A stretch of 48,941 nt of DNA from Candidatus Nanopelagicaceae bacterium (GTDB taxonomy: Bacteria > Actinomycetota > Actinomycetes > Nanopelagicales > Nanopelagicaceae). The position numbers and the translations under genes were made by a program. Under the pieces are notes generated by a model, which ran no database searches, was not told where the DNA came from, and worked only from the letters and a program-made list of their open reading frames with translations. The DNA is taken from assembly GCA_023254845.1 (NCBI GenBank), contig JALRKE010000001.1, positions 1 through 48,941 on the forward strand. The letters run 5' to 3'. This document shows positions 1 through 9,431 of this stretch, piece after piece. Numbering within the stretch: the first letter of the stretch is position 1; each line of letters starts with the position of its first letter.

Positions 1-948
1 ATGGGCGGCATTCAGGGCGAGAATCTGCAGGAAATTCGAAGCGATCTTGATGCTATTAATGAACCAGGTTTCTGGTCTATCACCGGCACATTCGAAGGAA
101 GCTGGACGCTGGCCCGGTTTAATGATGTTTCTAGAAAAGAGTTCGTTAGCGAAGGCGGAGAGTTGAAGGTTGGAGAATGGCGCTCATCCAAATCGCGGGA
201 TGAATATAAGAGCTATGTAGAAGAGATTCGATCATCGATTGCCGACGGTGAGGTTTATCAAGTTAATGCCTGTCGGATTATGAGCTCAAAGATTCTTGAA
301 GAAGGAAATCTCTCTGGACTATTTACTCGAATTCTTTCAGAGAATCCCGCACCATATGCCGGCTATCTCACATTGCCGGAACTAGAGATAGCTTCAGCTT
401 CGCCGGAACGATTTATCTCTAAAGATGGGAACCGAATCATCTCAAGCCCGATAAAAGGAACTTCAGCAACCAGTGAATTTCTCACCAAAGATAGAGCAGA
501 AAATCTCATGATTGTAGATTTGATTAGAAATGATCTCGGAAGGATTTGCGAAACCGGAAGTATCGGTACTCCGAGATTACTAGCTAAAGAAAAACATCCT
601 GGTCTGTTTCACCTAGTTTCTGATGTAAGTGGGTCACTGAGAAAGGAGATTGCGCTCTCGGAGGCAATTGCAGAAGTAATGCCACCTGGTTCTATAAGTG
701 GGGCACCGAAATCAAGCGCACTTCGGATAATCAAATCTAATGAGGGAGAGCGCGGACCTTATTGCGGCGTCTTCGGTTGGTCGGATGGAAATCGAATGGA
801 ATTGAGCGTGGGAATCAGACTCTTCTGGAGAAGCAAAGATGAGATTAGATTTGGCACGGGCGCAGGTATTACCTGGGATAGTGATCCAGAATCTGAGTGG
901 GAGGAGACCGAGCTAAAGGCGCGCCGCCTTATCTCTCTAACTCAATGA
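1..948 (+). CDS. pabB: Aminodeoxychorismate synthase component I / chorismate-binding enzyme (5' end may lie upstream of the window)
   Basis: Chorismate-binding signature segments (SASPERFI, SSPIKGT, DLIRNDLGRIC, MPPGSISGAPK, GAGITWDSDPESEWEET); ATGA overlap with downstream pabC. Confidence 0.88.
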   Translation: MGGIQGENLQEIRSDLDAINEPGFWSITGTFEGSWTLARFNDVSRKEFVSEGGELKVGEWRSSKSRDEYKSYVEEIRSSIADGEVYQVNACRIMSSKILEEGNLSGLFTRILSENPAPYAGYLTLPELEIASASPERFISKDGNRIISSPIKGTSATSEFLTKDRAENLMIVDLIRNDLGRICETGSIGTPRLLAKEKHPGLFHLVSDVSGSLRKEIALSEAIAEVMPPGSISGAPKSSALRIIKSNEGERGPYCGVFGWSDGNRMELSVGIRLFWRSKDEIRFGTGAGITWDSDPESEWEETELKARRLISLTQ

Positions 949-1703
949 TTTTCTTCAATGGTCAGCCCTCGGAAACATCAGAATTGAGCGATGCGGTACT
1001 TCTCGGAGATGGTGTCTTTGAAACTCTCCGAAGCTATGAGGGCAGACTCTTTGCCCTTGACTCGCACTTGGAACGGCTCGAATTGGGGTTGGTTGATTTA
1101 GTAGGAACGCCCGTTCCTTGGTATAGCCGCGAGAAAATTATCGATGGTATCGAGCGGATCTTGAGGCACCAGAAGTTCCCAAGTGGTGCGCTTCGAATCT
1201 CGATTTACTCTGATGGAAATTGGGTTCTCTCGCATAAAGAGTATGTGGTCCCAACAAAGGGGCTTTCTTGCACGGTTATTGAGGGCGGACAGGAGCAACT
1301 TGGCTACAAGAGCAGCTCCTATTCGACGCGCTTACGCGCCCGTCGCTACGCAGAACAGCAGGGATTTGATGACGCAATCTTTGTCCAGGAGGGTGGGGAG
1401 GTAAGTGAGCTATCTACCTCGAATCTCATCGCGCTAGTTAACGGCGTTTGGATCACCCCTCGACTTGAAAGTGGTGCGCTTCCGGGAGTGACTCGCAGAG
1501 CGCTCATTGATAACTTCGAGATTAAGGAAGGGAAACTAGATCTCGCTTCGCTGGAAGGGGCAGATTCCCTTGGTGCAATCTCTAGCCTGCGGGAGATTCA
1601 ATCCATTAAGGCAATTGACGGAAAAGACACCCCAAGTTCTAACCGATTTCGTGAACTTCAAGAGAGTTTTCATAGTTGGATTTTAGGTAATCTTGCCCAG
1701 TGA
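945..1703 (+). CDS. pabC: Aminodeoxychorismate lyase / class IV aminotransferase
   Basis: GDGVFETLRSYEG, DDAIFVQEGGEVSELSTSNL, LPGVTRRAL motifs; start refined to ATG 945 (overlapping TGA of pabB) rather than the ORF-track start at 897. Confidence 0.85.
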   Translation: MIFFNGQPSETSELSDAVLLGDGVFETLRSYEGRLFALDSHLERLELGLVDLVGTPVPWYSREKIIDGIERILRHQKFPSGALRISIYSDGNWVLSHKEYVVPTKGLSCTVIEGGQEQLGYKSSSYSTRLRARRYAEQQGFDDAIFVQEGGEVSELSTSNLIALVNGVWITPRLESGALPGVTRRALIDNFEIKEGKLDLASLEGADSLGAISSLREIQSIKAIDGKDTPSSNRFRELQESFHSWILGNLAQ

Positions 1704-2017
1704 ATTTCCGTCAGCAAATCAAATCGAATCCTTATGGCTCCGTAGTTTGGCGGGTATTCATTGGAGTCATCGGCGGACTAGTCACAATTATCGGAACCAT
1801 ATTCTTGTTCGCTCCCGGACCCGGACTACTAGTGCTTCTCGCAGGACTTGGTATTTTGGCCACTGAATTTGCTTGGGCAGCCAATGCGATTCGTAAGACA
1901 AAATCAATCGCCCAATCCACCTCAGAGAAATTTCGAATTCCACTCTGGGTGAAATACCTGCTTATCGCGGGCGGAGCGCTCTTTTCTATCGTGCTCTTGG
2001 TAATTCTTTACGCCTGA
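1700..2017 (+). CDS. Small membrane protein, PGPGW-type (TIGR02611-like)
   Basis: GTG start overlapping pabC stop; FAPGPGLLVLLAGLGILATEFAWA motif and three hydrophobic segments. Confidence 0.7.
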   Translation: MNFRQQIKSNPYGSVVWRVFIGVIGGLVTIIGTIFLFAPGPGLLVLLAGLGILATEFAWAANAIRKTKSIAQSTSEKFRIPLWVKYLLIAGGALFSIVLLVILYA

Positions 2018-2033
2018 TTTATCGCTGCTTTGG

Positions 2034-2039
2034 TAGCCT
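2034..2039 (+). promoter_or_regulatory. Candidate -10 of leaderless thrS (TAGCCT-N6-GTG)
   Basis: TAGCCT then cgcttc then GTG 2046. Confidence 0.5.
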
Positions 2040-2045
2040 CGCTTC

Positions 2046-4082
2046 GTGAGTGACTCCGCAAGTCCTGCTTCTATTTCAATCACTTTAGATGGAACGCCTA
2101 GGACCTGTTCTTCAGAATTAAGGGTGACCCAAGTTTGTGAAGAGGTTTATCCCGATGCCATGAAACCAGGTCCAAACGCGATAGTGGTTTGTCGGATCAA
2201 TGGAGTCCTAAAAGATTTATGGAGTGAACTATCTGAAGGCGATGTTGTTGAAACAATCAAGATTGATAGTGAAGATGGTTTGAATGTGCTACGACACTCA
2301 ACCGCTCACGTTCTCGCTCAAAGCGTCCAGCGTCTTTTTGCTCAAACGCGCCTGGGAATCGGCCCGCCAATAACTGATGGTTTCTATTACGACTTTGATC
2401 CAGAACGGCCATTTACACCTGAAGATCTCGAGAAGCTCGAGAGCGGAATGCGTAAGGTCATAAAAGAGGGACAGAGATTCAAGCGAAGAGTAGTTAGCGA
2501 AAGTGAAGCGCTCGATGAGCTAAAGAGTGAAAAATACAAGTGCGAGCTAATTAAATTGAAGAGCGGGGATATAGCTGAAGGGGCATCAGTTGAAGTAGGT
2601 GCTGGAGAATTAACTATTTACGACAACTTAGGTCGCGACGGAAAAGCTGTTTGGGGTGACCTATGTAGAGGACCCCATCTGCCATCTACAAAATACATAC
2701 CGGCTTTCAAACTCATGCGCTCCGCTGGGGCTTATTGGCGTGGATCTGAGAAGAATCCTATGCTGCAGAGAATCTATGGAACGGCTTGGCCATCTCAAGA
2801 AGCTCTTGATAACTATCTCAATCTTTTAGCAGAAGCAGAGAAGCGAGATCACCGCAGGCTTGGTTCCGAATTAGACCTCTTTTCATTTCCAGATGAAATC
2901 GGTTCAGGTTTGGCGGTGTTCCATCCGAAAGGCGGAATCATCCGTATGGCGATGGAGGAGTATTCAAGAAAGCGCCATGTTGAAGAAGGTTATGAATTTG
3001 TCTATTCACCGCACTTAACTAAGGCAGCCCTCTTTGAGAAATCAGGACACCTTGACTGGTACTCCGAGGGCATGTATCCGCCAATGGTTATGGATGAAGA
3101 GCACCATGCTGATGGAACGCTAAAGCGAGCCGGCCAGAAGTATTACATGAAACCAATGAACTGCCCGTTCCACAATCTCATCTTCGCATCCCGAGGACGT
3201 TCATATCGAGAACTCCCGCTACGACTTTTTGAATTTGGAACGGTTTATCGTTATGAAAAATCTGGGGTAATCCACGGAATCACTCGCGCCCGCGGGTTTA
3301 CCCAGGACGATGCGCACATTTACTGCACTCCTGAACAGATGGCAGATGAACTAGATAGTCTCTTAACTTTCGTTCTCAATTTACTTCGCGACTATGGCCT
3401 CCAAGATTTTTATTTGGAGTTATCGACTAAGAATGAAGAGAAGTTCATCGGCTCAGATCAAGATTGGGAACGCGCGACCGAAACACTCCGCAAAGCTGCG
3501 GAGAAGCAGGATTTAGAGCTTGTCCTCGATAAAGGTGGAGCAGCCTTCTATGGGCCGAAGGTGAGCGTGCAAGCCAAGGATGCGATTGGAAGAACCTGGC
3601 AGATGTCTACGATTCAGGTGGATTTCCAACTTCCACAGCGATTCGAGTTGGAGTATCAGGCCTCCGACGGCTCAAGGCAGCGGCCAGTCATGATCCATAG
3701 AGCGCTCTTCGGTTCGATTGAACGTTTCTTTGGTGTTTTAACTGAACATTATGCTGGCGCATTCCCGCCCTGGCTAGCACCCGTCCAAGTTCGAGGAATT
3801 CCGGTTGCTGAAGCTTTTGTGCCTTATCTCGCCGAGGTAATCCAAGAGATGAAAAAAGTTGGCATACGCGCAGAGATTGATTCGTCTGATGATCGTATGC
3901 AGAAGAAGATTCGTAACGCGCAAGCAGAAAAGATTCCATTCATGTTAATCGCCGGTGAAGAAGACCAAAAGTTCGGCGCTGTCTCGTTCCGGTTCCGTAA
4001 TGGTGAACAGCGAAATGGCGTGCCCATTAAAGAGGCTATAGAGCTAGTTCAAAGAGCCGTTTTAGAACGAACCCAAGTCTAA
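2046..4082 (+). CDS. thrS: Threonyl-tRNA synthetase
   Basis: TGS domain, [15 protein letters not shown] editing-domain motif, class II core ([25 protein letters not shown]); GTG start. Confidence 0.97.
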   Translation: MSDSASPASISITLDGTPRTCSSELRVTQVCEEVYPDAMKPGPNAIVVCRINGVLKDLWSELSEGDVVETIKIDSEDGLNVLRHSTAHVLAQSVQRLFAQTRLGIGPPITDGFYYDFDPERPFTPEDLEKLESGMRKVIKEGQRFKRRVVSESEALDELKSEKYKCELIKLKSGDIAEGASVEVGAGELTIYDNLGRDGKAVWGDLCRGPHLPSTKYIPAFKLMRSAGAYWRGSEKNPMLQRIYGTAWPSQEALDNYLNLLAEAEKRDHRRLGSELDLFSFPDEIGSGLAVFHPKGGIIRMAMEEYSRKRHVEEGYEFVYSPHLTKAALFEKSGHLDWYSEGMYPPMVMDEEHHADGTLKRAGQKYYMKPMNCPFHNLIFASRGRSYRELPLRLFEFGTVYRYEKSGVIHGITRARGFTQDDAHIYCTPEQMADELDSLLTFVLNLLRDYGLQDFYLELSTKNEEKFIGSDQDWERATETLRKAAEKQDLELVLDKGGAAFYGPKVSVQAKDAIGRTWQMSTIQVDFQLPQRFELEYQASDGSRQRPVMIHRALFGSIERFFGVLTEHYAGAFPPWLAPVQVRGIPVAEAFVPYLAEVIQEMKKVGIRAEIDSSDDRMQKKIRNAQAEKIPFMLIAGEEDQKFGAVSFRFRNGEQRNGVPIKEAIELVQRAVLERTQV

Positions 4083-4093
4083 GAGGTTATCCG

Positions 4094-4636
4094 ATGAGCG
4101 AAAATTCTCTTGATGGCGTTGGGATCCCAGATCGTTGGCAGCGCCTCTGGGCGCCACATCGCATGGCATATCTTTCAGGTGAAAATCGGCCGCTTAGGGG
4201 AAATGATGTTGCCTGTCCCTTCTGCGAAATTCCAAAAGGCGATGATGAAAATGCATTGATCGTTTATCGGGGAGAGCTTGCTTATGCGGTACTCAATTTA
4301 TATCCCTACAACCCGGGACATCTTCTTATTTGTACCTTTAGACATGTTGCAGATTTAACTGAGATCTCTGAACAAGAGCGCGAAGAAATTTTTCGGCTCA
4401 CTTCGGATGCCATGCGAGTGATTAGAGAAGTGTCTAAACCCGCTGGCTTTAATTTAGGAATGAACCAGGGCGCAGTCTCCGGAGCAGGGGTCGCCGAACA
4501 TATCCACCAGCATGTGATTCCAAGATGGTCGGGAGATGCCAATTTCATGCCATTGATTGGCCAGACTAAAGTTCTTCCGAAATTACTTACCGAGACCCGT
4601 GCAGAATTGGCTAATGCTTGGAAAGCGCTTCTATAA
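4094..4636 (+). CDS. HIT-family nucleotide hydrolase/phosphorylase
   Basis: HIT motif AEHIHQHVIPRW; CPFCEI zinc-type N-terminus; between thrS and pgsA as in other actinobacteria. Confidence 0.92.
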   Translation: MSENSLDGVGIPDRWQRLWAPHRMAYLSGENRPLRGNDVACPFCEIPKGDDENALIVYRGELAYAVLNLYPYNPGHLLICTFRHVADLTEISEQEREEIFRLTSDAMRVIREVSKPAGFNLGMNQGAVSGAGVAEHIHQHVIPRWSGDANFMPLIGQTKVLPKLLTETRAELANAWKALL

Positions 4637-5222
4637 GCAGATTAAGTTCTGGGATCCCGAAGGTTTTCTCACTTCCTATGGGAATAGCAATGGCGAATAT
4701 TCCTTGGAAGAAGCCATCTTCACCAAGCTCCTTATAGAGCTGTAGGTACTCTTCTTGAAAATCGGCAATCAAATCCATCAGTTCTTTATCAGCCGAAAAG
4801 CGATTCTTCTCTGAGCCTGAATAATCATGGACAAGATTATCTTCAAGTGAGATTAGCGCTGTTGGTTGGCCTAGATCATCGTGGAGAACAAGATAAGGGG
4901 TTGCGAACTGTTCAAGCACACGATTACCAATCAAGACAATGTCATCGAAATCAGATTCCGAAAACTCAACGCCTTGTACGATCATGGCACGCGGGAATTG
5001 GCGATCTTGAAAGTGGTTCCAGAGATCAATCATCTCTTTTGAGATACCACTTCTAGCATCGACCAATAAGGCAAAAAGATCGACCGACTCTAGTGAGTCC
5101 AATTTTGAGAGCGGAATGGGTAGCGCCATAACCTCTACTTTGGCCCTTAGCGCGGTGAGGGTAGGAGCCGGCTTAACATCGGGATGATGCGCGAGGAGTA
5201 GCTGAATCTGTGGCTCGCTCAT
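4611..5222 (-). CDS. EF-G-like G-domain remnant lacking P-loop (putative pseudo-GTPase); function unknown
   Basis: Collinear resemblance to the EF-G G/G' region (VDLFALLVDARSGISKEMIDLWNHFQDRQFPRAMIVQG..., then DLIADFQEEYLQLYKELGEDGFFQGIFAIAIPIGSEKTFGIPELNLLIEAL) but no GxxxxGKS/T and no NKxD. TAGGCT-N6-ATG upstream. Confidence 0.6.
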   Translation of the reverse strand: MSEPQIQLLLAHHPDVKPAPTLTALRAKVEVMALPIPLSKLDSLESVDLFALLVDARSGISKEMIDLWNHFQDRQFPRAMIVQGVEFSESDFDDIVLIGNRVLEQFATPYLVLHDDLGQPTALISLEDNLVHDYSGSEKNRFSADKELMDLIADFQEEYLQLYKELGEDGFFQGIFAIAIPIGSEKTFGIPELNLLIEALSKH

Positions 5223-5228
5223 GTAGAG

Positions 5229-5234
5229 AGCCTA
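5229..5234 (-). promoter_or_regulatory. Candidate -10 of the leaderless EF-G-like gene (TAGGCT-N6-ATG on minus strand)
   Basis: Minus strand reads TAGGCT ctctac ATG. Confidence 0.5.
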
Positions 5235-5236
5235 CG

Positions 5237-5836
5237 ATGTATCCAATGATTCAAAGACGCTTTAAAGCTCCGGTCACGGCCTTCATCACGCCGATCTGCC
5301 GAGCGCTGCTTCGCATCGGACTTAGCGCTAATGCGATTACCGTAATAGGTGCGGCAGGAGCGACCTTCTCATCTATTTACTTTTTTGCCCGAGGGGAATT
5401 TTTCCTTGGAACTTTACTGGTTTCGCTATTTGCCTTGAGCGATCTCCTCGATGGAACGATGGCTCGGATTTCCAAGAGTGATGGAACCCGATGGGGCGCC
5501 TTACTAGATTCGACTTTAGATCGAGTTAGCGATGCAGCCATTGCGATTGGTATCTGGATTTATCTATTTGATGAGGGCTCGGATCTACATTTGGTGGCAA
5601 TAGCCGCTTTATTTCTCGGAAGTTTAATCCCATATATCAGAGCAAAGGCAGAGAGTCTTGGAATCGAATGCTCAGTTGGTTTTGCTGAACGTCCCGAACG
5701 ATTAATTATCCTGCTTGTCGGAACTGGTCTCTTTGGACTTGGGTTGGATTTCGCGCTAGGGCTCTCACTCTGGCTACTCGTTTTCATCAGTCTAATTACC
5801 GTAATTCAGCGGATGAAGGTTGTGCATCAAGCGTGA
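5237..5836 (+). CDS. pgsA: CDP-alcohol phosphatidyltransferase (phosphatidylinositol phosphate synthase-like)
   Basis: CDP-OH-P motif DLLDGTMARISKSDGTRWGALLDSTLDRVSD; position upstream of patA-pimA. Start ATG 5237 preferred over 5210. Confidence 0.88.
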   Translation: MYPMIQRRFKAPVTAFITPICRALLRIGLSANAITVIGAAGATFSSIYFFARGEFFLGTLLVSLFALSDLLDGTMARISKSDGTRWGALLDSTLDRVSDAAIAIGIWIYLFDEGSDLHLVAIAALFLGSLIPYIRAKAESLGIECSVGFAERPERLIILLVGTGLFGLGLDFALGLSLWLLVFISLITVIQRMKVVHQA

Positions 5837-6723
5837 AGGCGATTCAAGACTTCTTGACTTATCTCATTTACAGTGCACTTTGGAGACTCGTGCGTCTCCT
5901 ACCGGAAAAAACTGCCTATTCATTCTTTGAAGCAGTTGGCAAGCGCATTTATCGAAAAAATGGTAGACGAATTTCGCGATTGCGAGAGAACTACAGACAC
6001 GTTCTACCATCTCTAAATGGCACTGAATTGGAGAACCTTGTTCAGAAGGGGGTCTCAAGTGCCATGCGTTATTGGTGTGACACATTTCGTATTTCAGATT
6101 GGAGCCAAGAGAGAGTCGCGACCACAGTTACGACTGAGAACAACGAACTCTTTCTTAATTCAGTTAATAGCGGCAAAGGCGTGATCATCGCCCTCCCTCA
6201 CGCAGGAAACTGGGATCATGCCGGCCTCTATTACTGCTCGCAAGGAATTAAGGTCCATACAGTCGCTGAACACTTGCGACCAGAGCGTCTCTTTCGCAAA
6301 TTTCTTGCCCATAGAGAGCGTATGGGAATGACAGTGTTAGATCTTGAAGAAAAGGTTACCGAACAACTAGCGAACTTCTTGCGTGAGGGAAAATTGGTTG
6401 CTCTTGTTGCGGATCGTGATTTATCTAGAAGTGGTGTAGATGTTAAGTTCTTTGGAGCTAATGCGCGAATGCCCGCCGGACCTGCGCTATTGGCTATAAA
6501 GACGGATGCTAATTTAATTACTGCTTATGTTTCTTTTACAACGAGCGGTATCAACATCAAGTTCAGTGGGCCCTTCTTGGTGCGCAGGGGAGAAAGCGAG
6601 AGTGGCGAGGTCCAGCGACTCACTCAAGAACTTGCTAATCAGTTCGCTATGGATATAAAGAGCGAACCTTCTTCTTGGCATATGCAACAACGGATATTTG
6701 TAGAGAGAAAGAGTATGAGTTGA
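5833..6723 (+). CDS. patA: Phosphatidylinositol mannoside acyltransferase (HtrB/LpxL-like fold)
   Basis: Lysophospholipid acyltransferase-type LPHAGNWDHAG and VADRDLSRSGVDVKFFGANARMPAGPA; between pgsA and pimA. Confidence 0.85.
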   Translation: MKAIQDFLTYLIYSALWRLVRLLPEKTAYSFFEAVGKRIYRKNGRRISRLRENYRHVLPSLNGTELENLVQKGVSSAMRYWCDTFRISDWSQERVATTVTTENNELFLNSVNSGKGVIIALPHAGNWDHAGLYYCSQGIKVHTVAEHLRPERLFRKFLAHRERMGMTVLDLEEKVTEQLANFLREGKLVALVADRDLSRSGVDVKFFGANARMPAGPALLAIKTDANLITAYVSFTTSGINIKFSGPFLVRRGESESGEVQRLTQELANQFAMDIKSEPSSWHMQQRIFVERKSMS

Positions 6724-7901
6724 GAATTGGAATGGTCTCGCCATACGCCTGGGATGTTCCAGGTGGCGTGCAGGCACATATAAGGGATCTAGCGCATCAT
6801 TTTTTATCCGAGGGTCATGAAGTTTCAGTTTTGGCGCCAGCGCTTGATGAAGGTGCATTAGGAGAGAAATTTGTTGTCTCAGCGGGTAGGCCGGTGGCGA
6901 TTCCATATAACGGAGCCGTTGCGCGCGTGCTCTTTGGGCCGGTTGCTGCGACGAGAGTTCGCCAGTGGATAGCCCGAAATGATTTTGATGTGATGCATCT
7001 TCATGAGCCTGCAATCCCATCTCTTTCGCTTCTTGCTTGCTCAATTGCGGAGGGGCCGATGGTGGGAACATTTCATGTGGCCGCTCCACGGCAGAAAGTT
7101 GCGTTTGCAATTGCGCCCTTGCTTGAACCAGTAATCGAGAAATTGAGGGCACGGATTGCGGTAAGCGAAGTTGCCCGTGAAACGCTCACAATTCATTTAG
7201 ATACCGATGCTCTGGTAATTCCGAACGGAATCGATACTTCATTCTTTGCTTCGGCCAAAGTGAATCCCGAATGGAAGCAGGAGTTCACTATCGGATTCCT
7301 AGGGCGGTTTTCCGAGCCTCGAAAGGGACTTAGCGTTCTGATGGAAGCTGTTCCAAACCTGGTTCGAGCTATTCCCAACCTTCGAATTTTGATTGCAGGT
7401 CCAGGTGAGGGACTGGAGGTCATGCAGTTACTCAATCCAACTCTCCGCAATCGAGTTGTGTTTCTGGGTCGACTAAGCGATGAAGAGAAAGCTAGTTTTC
7501 TCAAGTCTGTCGATATCTATGTAGCTCCAAATACAGGAGGTGAGTCCTTTGGAATTATTTTGGCCGAAGCAATGGCTGCGGGAGCTGCAATTGTCGCTAG
7601 CGACCTTCCGGCCTTTGAAAGTGTACTTGGGAAGGGAAAGTACGGCCTTACATTTACTAACAGTGACTCAAGCAATCTTGCTAAGCAGATAATTGCACTT
7701 GCAAAGAACTCGAAAGCTATCGCGCAGCTCCGAGCGGAGGCGCAAATAGGCGCAAATAGATTTGATTGGAAAGTGGTTGGTCCTGAAATAATGAACGTAT
7801 ACCTACATGCCATAGGTGAAGCCGAGAGAGTTACGGTCGGATCAGAACCACGTACTTGGCTACGATTTTTGAATAGAGAGGATAAAGGGGAGCTGATTTG
7901 A
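6720..7901 (+). CDS. pimA: Phosphatidylinositol mannosyltransferase, GT4
   Basis: RIGMVSPYAWDVPGGVQAHIRDLA N-terminus and EAMAAGAAIVASDLPAF GT4 motif; TTG start at 6720 overlapping patA TGA gives the canonical N-terminus (ORF track start 6675 is too long). Confidence 0.9.
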   Translation: MRIGMVSPYAWDVPGGVQAHIRDLAHHFLSEGHEVSVLAPALDEGALGEKFVVSAGRPVAIPYNGAVARVLFGPVAATRVRQWIARNDFDVMHLHEPAIPSLSLLACSIAEGPMVGTFHVAAPRQKVAFAIAPLLEPVIEKLRARIAVSEVARETLTIHLDTDALVIPNGIDTSFFASAKVNPEWKQEFTIGFLGRFSEPRKGLSVLMEAVPNLVRAIPNLRILIAGPGEGLEVMQLLNPTLRNRVVFLGRLSDEEKASFLKSVDIYVAPNTGGESFGIILAEAMAAGAAIVASDLPAFESVLGKGKYGLTFTNSDSSNLAKQIIALAKNSKAIAQLRAEAQIGANRFDWKVVGPEIMNVYLHAIGEAERVTVGSEPRTWLRFLNREDKGELI

Positions 7902-8395
7902 GCGGATTTATTCTTGGTTTACTGATCACTCTAATATTTATCTGGTATCTAACGTTTTCGGCAAATAGGTTAGATCGACTTCATCATAGAGTCGAAACGT
8001 CTTGGGCCAATCTTGATTCAATTCTCCAGCGGCGTGCTGCACTTGCGAGTGAAATCGCCCATTTAAAGGAAGTAGACCCCGCGACTAACCTCTTACTGAC
8101 TTCAACAGCGCATCAGGCTCGTGAGGCGGAGATCGCAGAGCGAAGTGAGGCCGAAAGCGGACTTTCCGAAACGCTAAAGCTATTGCGCCTCGAGAGCGAT
8201 ATTCCCGATATCTATCCGGATATCTTTGGTGAGCTCGACTCGATAACTGATCGCTTAAGGACGGCGATCGCGATCCATCAAGAGTCCGTTACTGCTACTC
8301 GCAAACGTCGCGAAAAACTATTAATCCGGGGCTTTCGCCTCGCTGGAAGAGCGCCGCTTCCAGTTACCTACCCATTTGAAGATGATGTTATCTAA
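7898..8395 (+). CDS. LemA-like membrane protein
   Basis: N-terminal TM helix followed by NRLDRLHHRVETSWANLDSILQRRAALASEIA, resembling the LemA family; TTG start overlapping pimA stop. Confidence 0.6.
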   Translation: MSGFILGLLITLIFIWYLTFSANRLDRLHHRVETSWANLDSILQRRAALASEIAHLKEVDPATNLLLTSTAHQAREAEIAERSEAESGLSETLKLLRLESDIPDIYPDIFGELDSITDRLRTAIAIHQESVTATRKRREKLLIRGFRLAGRAPLPVTYPFEDDVI

Positions 8396-9389
8396 GCGTC
8401 TAAGAGTTTCTCTCTTTTCACTACTTACTGCGTTGGCTCTTACTAGTTGTTCGTTGTCAGACCTGCCGTTAGTTGAATCCAAACCAGAGCCAGAACGAAA
8501 CATCCTTACTGGAGAAGTTGGTAGTAATGGAAAGGTAATAGCCATCAAATTTGATGATACGCGGGCAGCGCATCCCCAAGAGGGAGTAGAGAGCGCCGAC
8601 GTTGTGGTTATCTCCCAGGTCGAAGCCGGTTTGACGCGCTTAATGGGAATTTACAGTTCTAACTATCCAGAGCAGGTTGGACCAGTTCGATCTGCGCGAA
8701 TTTCCGATATCGACATATTGGCCCAATACGGTCGAGTTGGCTTTATGTATAGCGGCGCCCAGACCAAGTTGCGACCAGTTATTGCGGCCGCAAATCTCGA
8801 AAACTTAAGTGCAGAACGCAATCCACCATCCATCTACTTCAATGATCAAGAGAGAATTGCGCCATATGCCATGATGGTTCGTATCCCACTTCTTTTGGAG
8901 AAAGCAGAAAACGTAGATCTTGTGAAGTCGGTGGGATGGAGCCACGGTGAATTAAGTGAATTAGCAAAGCCAGTGTCGCGCGTCAAAATAAATTGGCCGA
9001 ATGCATCTTATGAGGCGATATGGGATGAAGAGGAGCAACGTTTCCTCTTGAACTTCAATGGCGCGCCTAATCTTTCAAAATCTGGTTTACGACTTGGATC
9101 CAATAATCTAATTATCCAAATCGCCGAAATAAAGCCCTCAGAGTATGGCGACAAATTTGGGGGAATCACCCCAAAGACAAATGTCATTGGCGCGGGAAAG
9201 GCGTTCTTACTGAGAGATGGAACTATCACATCGGTGAATTGGAACCGAGAGAGTGCGACTTCTCCAACTACATGGATTTTAGAAAATGGCGAGCCAGCCA
9301 ATTTTGCGACCGGCCAGGTCTGGATATTCCTGACCGATCAAGAGCTCGAGATTTCATATCCTGTCGTCGAAGAAACTAACGGCAAATAG
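8382..9389 (+). CDS. DUF3048 (YerB-like) lipoprotein
   Basis: Lipobox-like LTSC near the N-terminus; QVGPVRSARISDIDI, MYSGAQTKL and C-terminal TGQVWIFLTD region typical of DUF3048. Confidence 0.75.
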   Translation: MMLSKRLRVSLFSLLTALALTSCSLSDLPLVESKPEPERNILTGEVGSNGKVIAIKFDDTRAAHPQEGVESADVVVISQVEAGLTRLMGIYSSNYPEQVGPVRSARISDIDILAQYGRVGFMYSGAQTKLRPVIAAANLENLSAERNPPSIYFNDQERIAPYAMMVRIPLLLEKAENVDLVKSVGWSHGELSELAKPVSRVKINWPNASYEAIWDEEEQRFLLNFNGAPNLSKSGLRLGSNNLIIQIAEIKPSEYGDKFGGITPKTNVIGAGKAFLLRDGTITSVNWNRESATSPTTWILENGEPANFATGQVWIFLTDQELEISYPVVEETNGK

Positions 9390-9419
9390 GGCCGGACTCG
9401 CCCCTTTACGAAAATTAAG

Positions 9420-9425
9420 TAGAAT
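9420..9425 (+). promoter_or_regulatory. Candidate -10 of leaderless pdxS (TAGAAT-N6-ATG)
   Basis: TAGAAT ccggat ATG 9432. Confidence 0.6.
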
Positions 9426-9431
9426 CCGGAT

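Noticed and set aside
1098-1298. Numerous antisense or out-of-frame ORFs in the track (e.g. 1098-1298, 6514-7152, 23861-24322, 37409-38029)
   Set aside because: They lie inside well-supported conserved CDSs on the other strand or frame and their translations have no recognisable domain; typical shadow ORFs.
6675-6719. ORF-track N-terminal extension of PimA (MAYATTDICREKEYE)
   Set aside because: It overlaps patA coding sequence; TTG at 6720 restores the canonical RIGMVSPYAWDVPGGVQ N-terminus.
5833-6723. Lipid A acyltransferase (LpxL/HtrB)
   Set aside because: The fold family matches, but the position between pgsA and pimA in an actinobacterial context indicates PIM acyltransferase.
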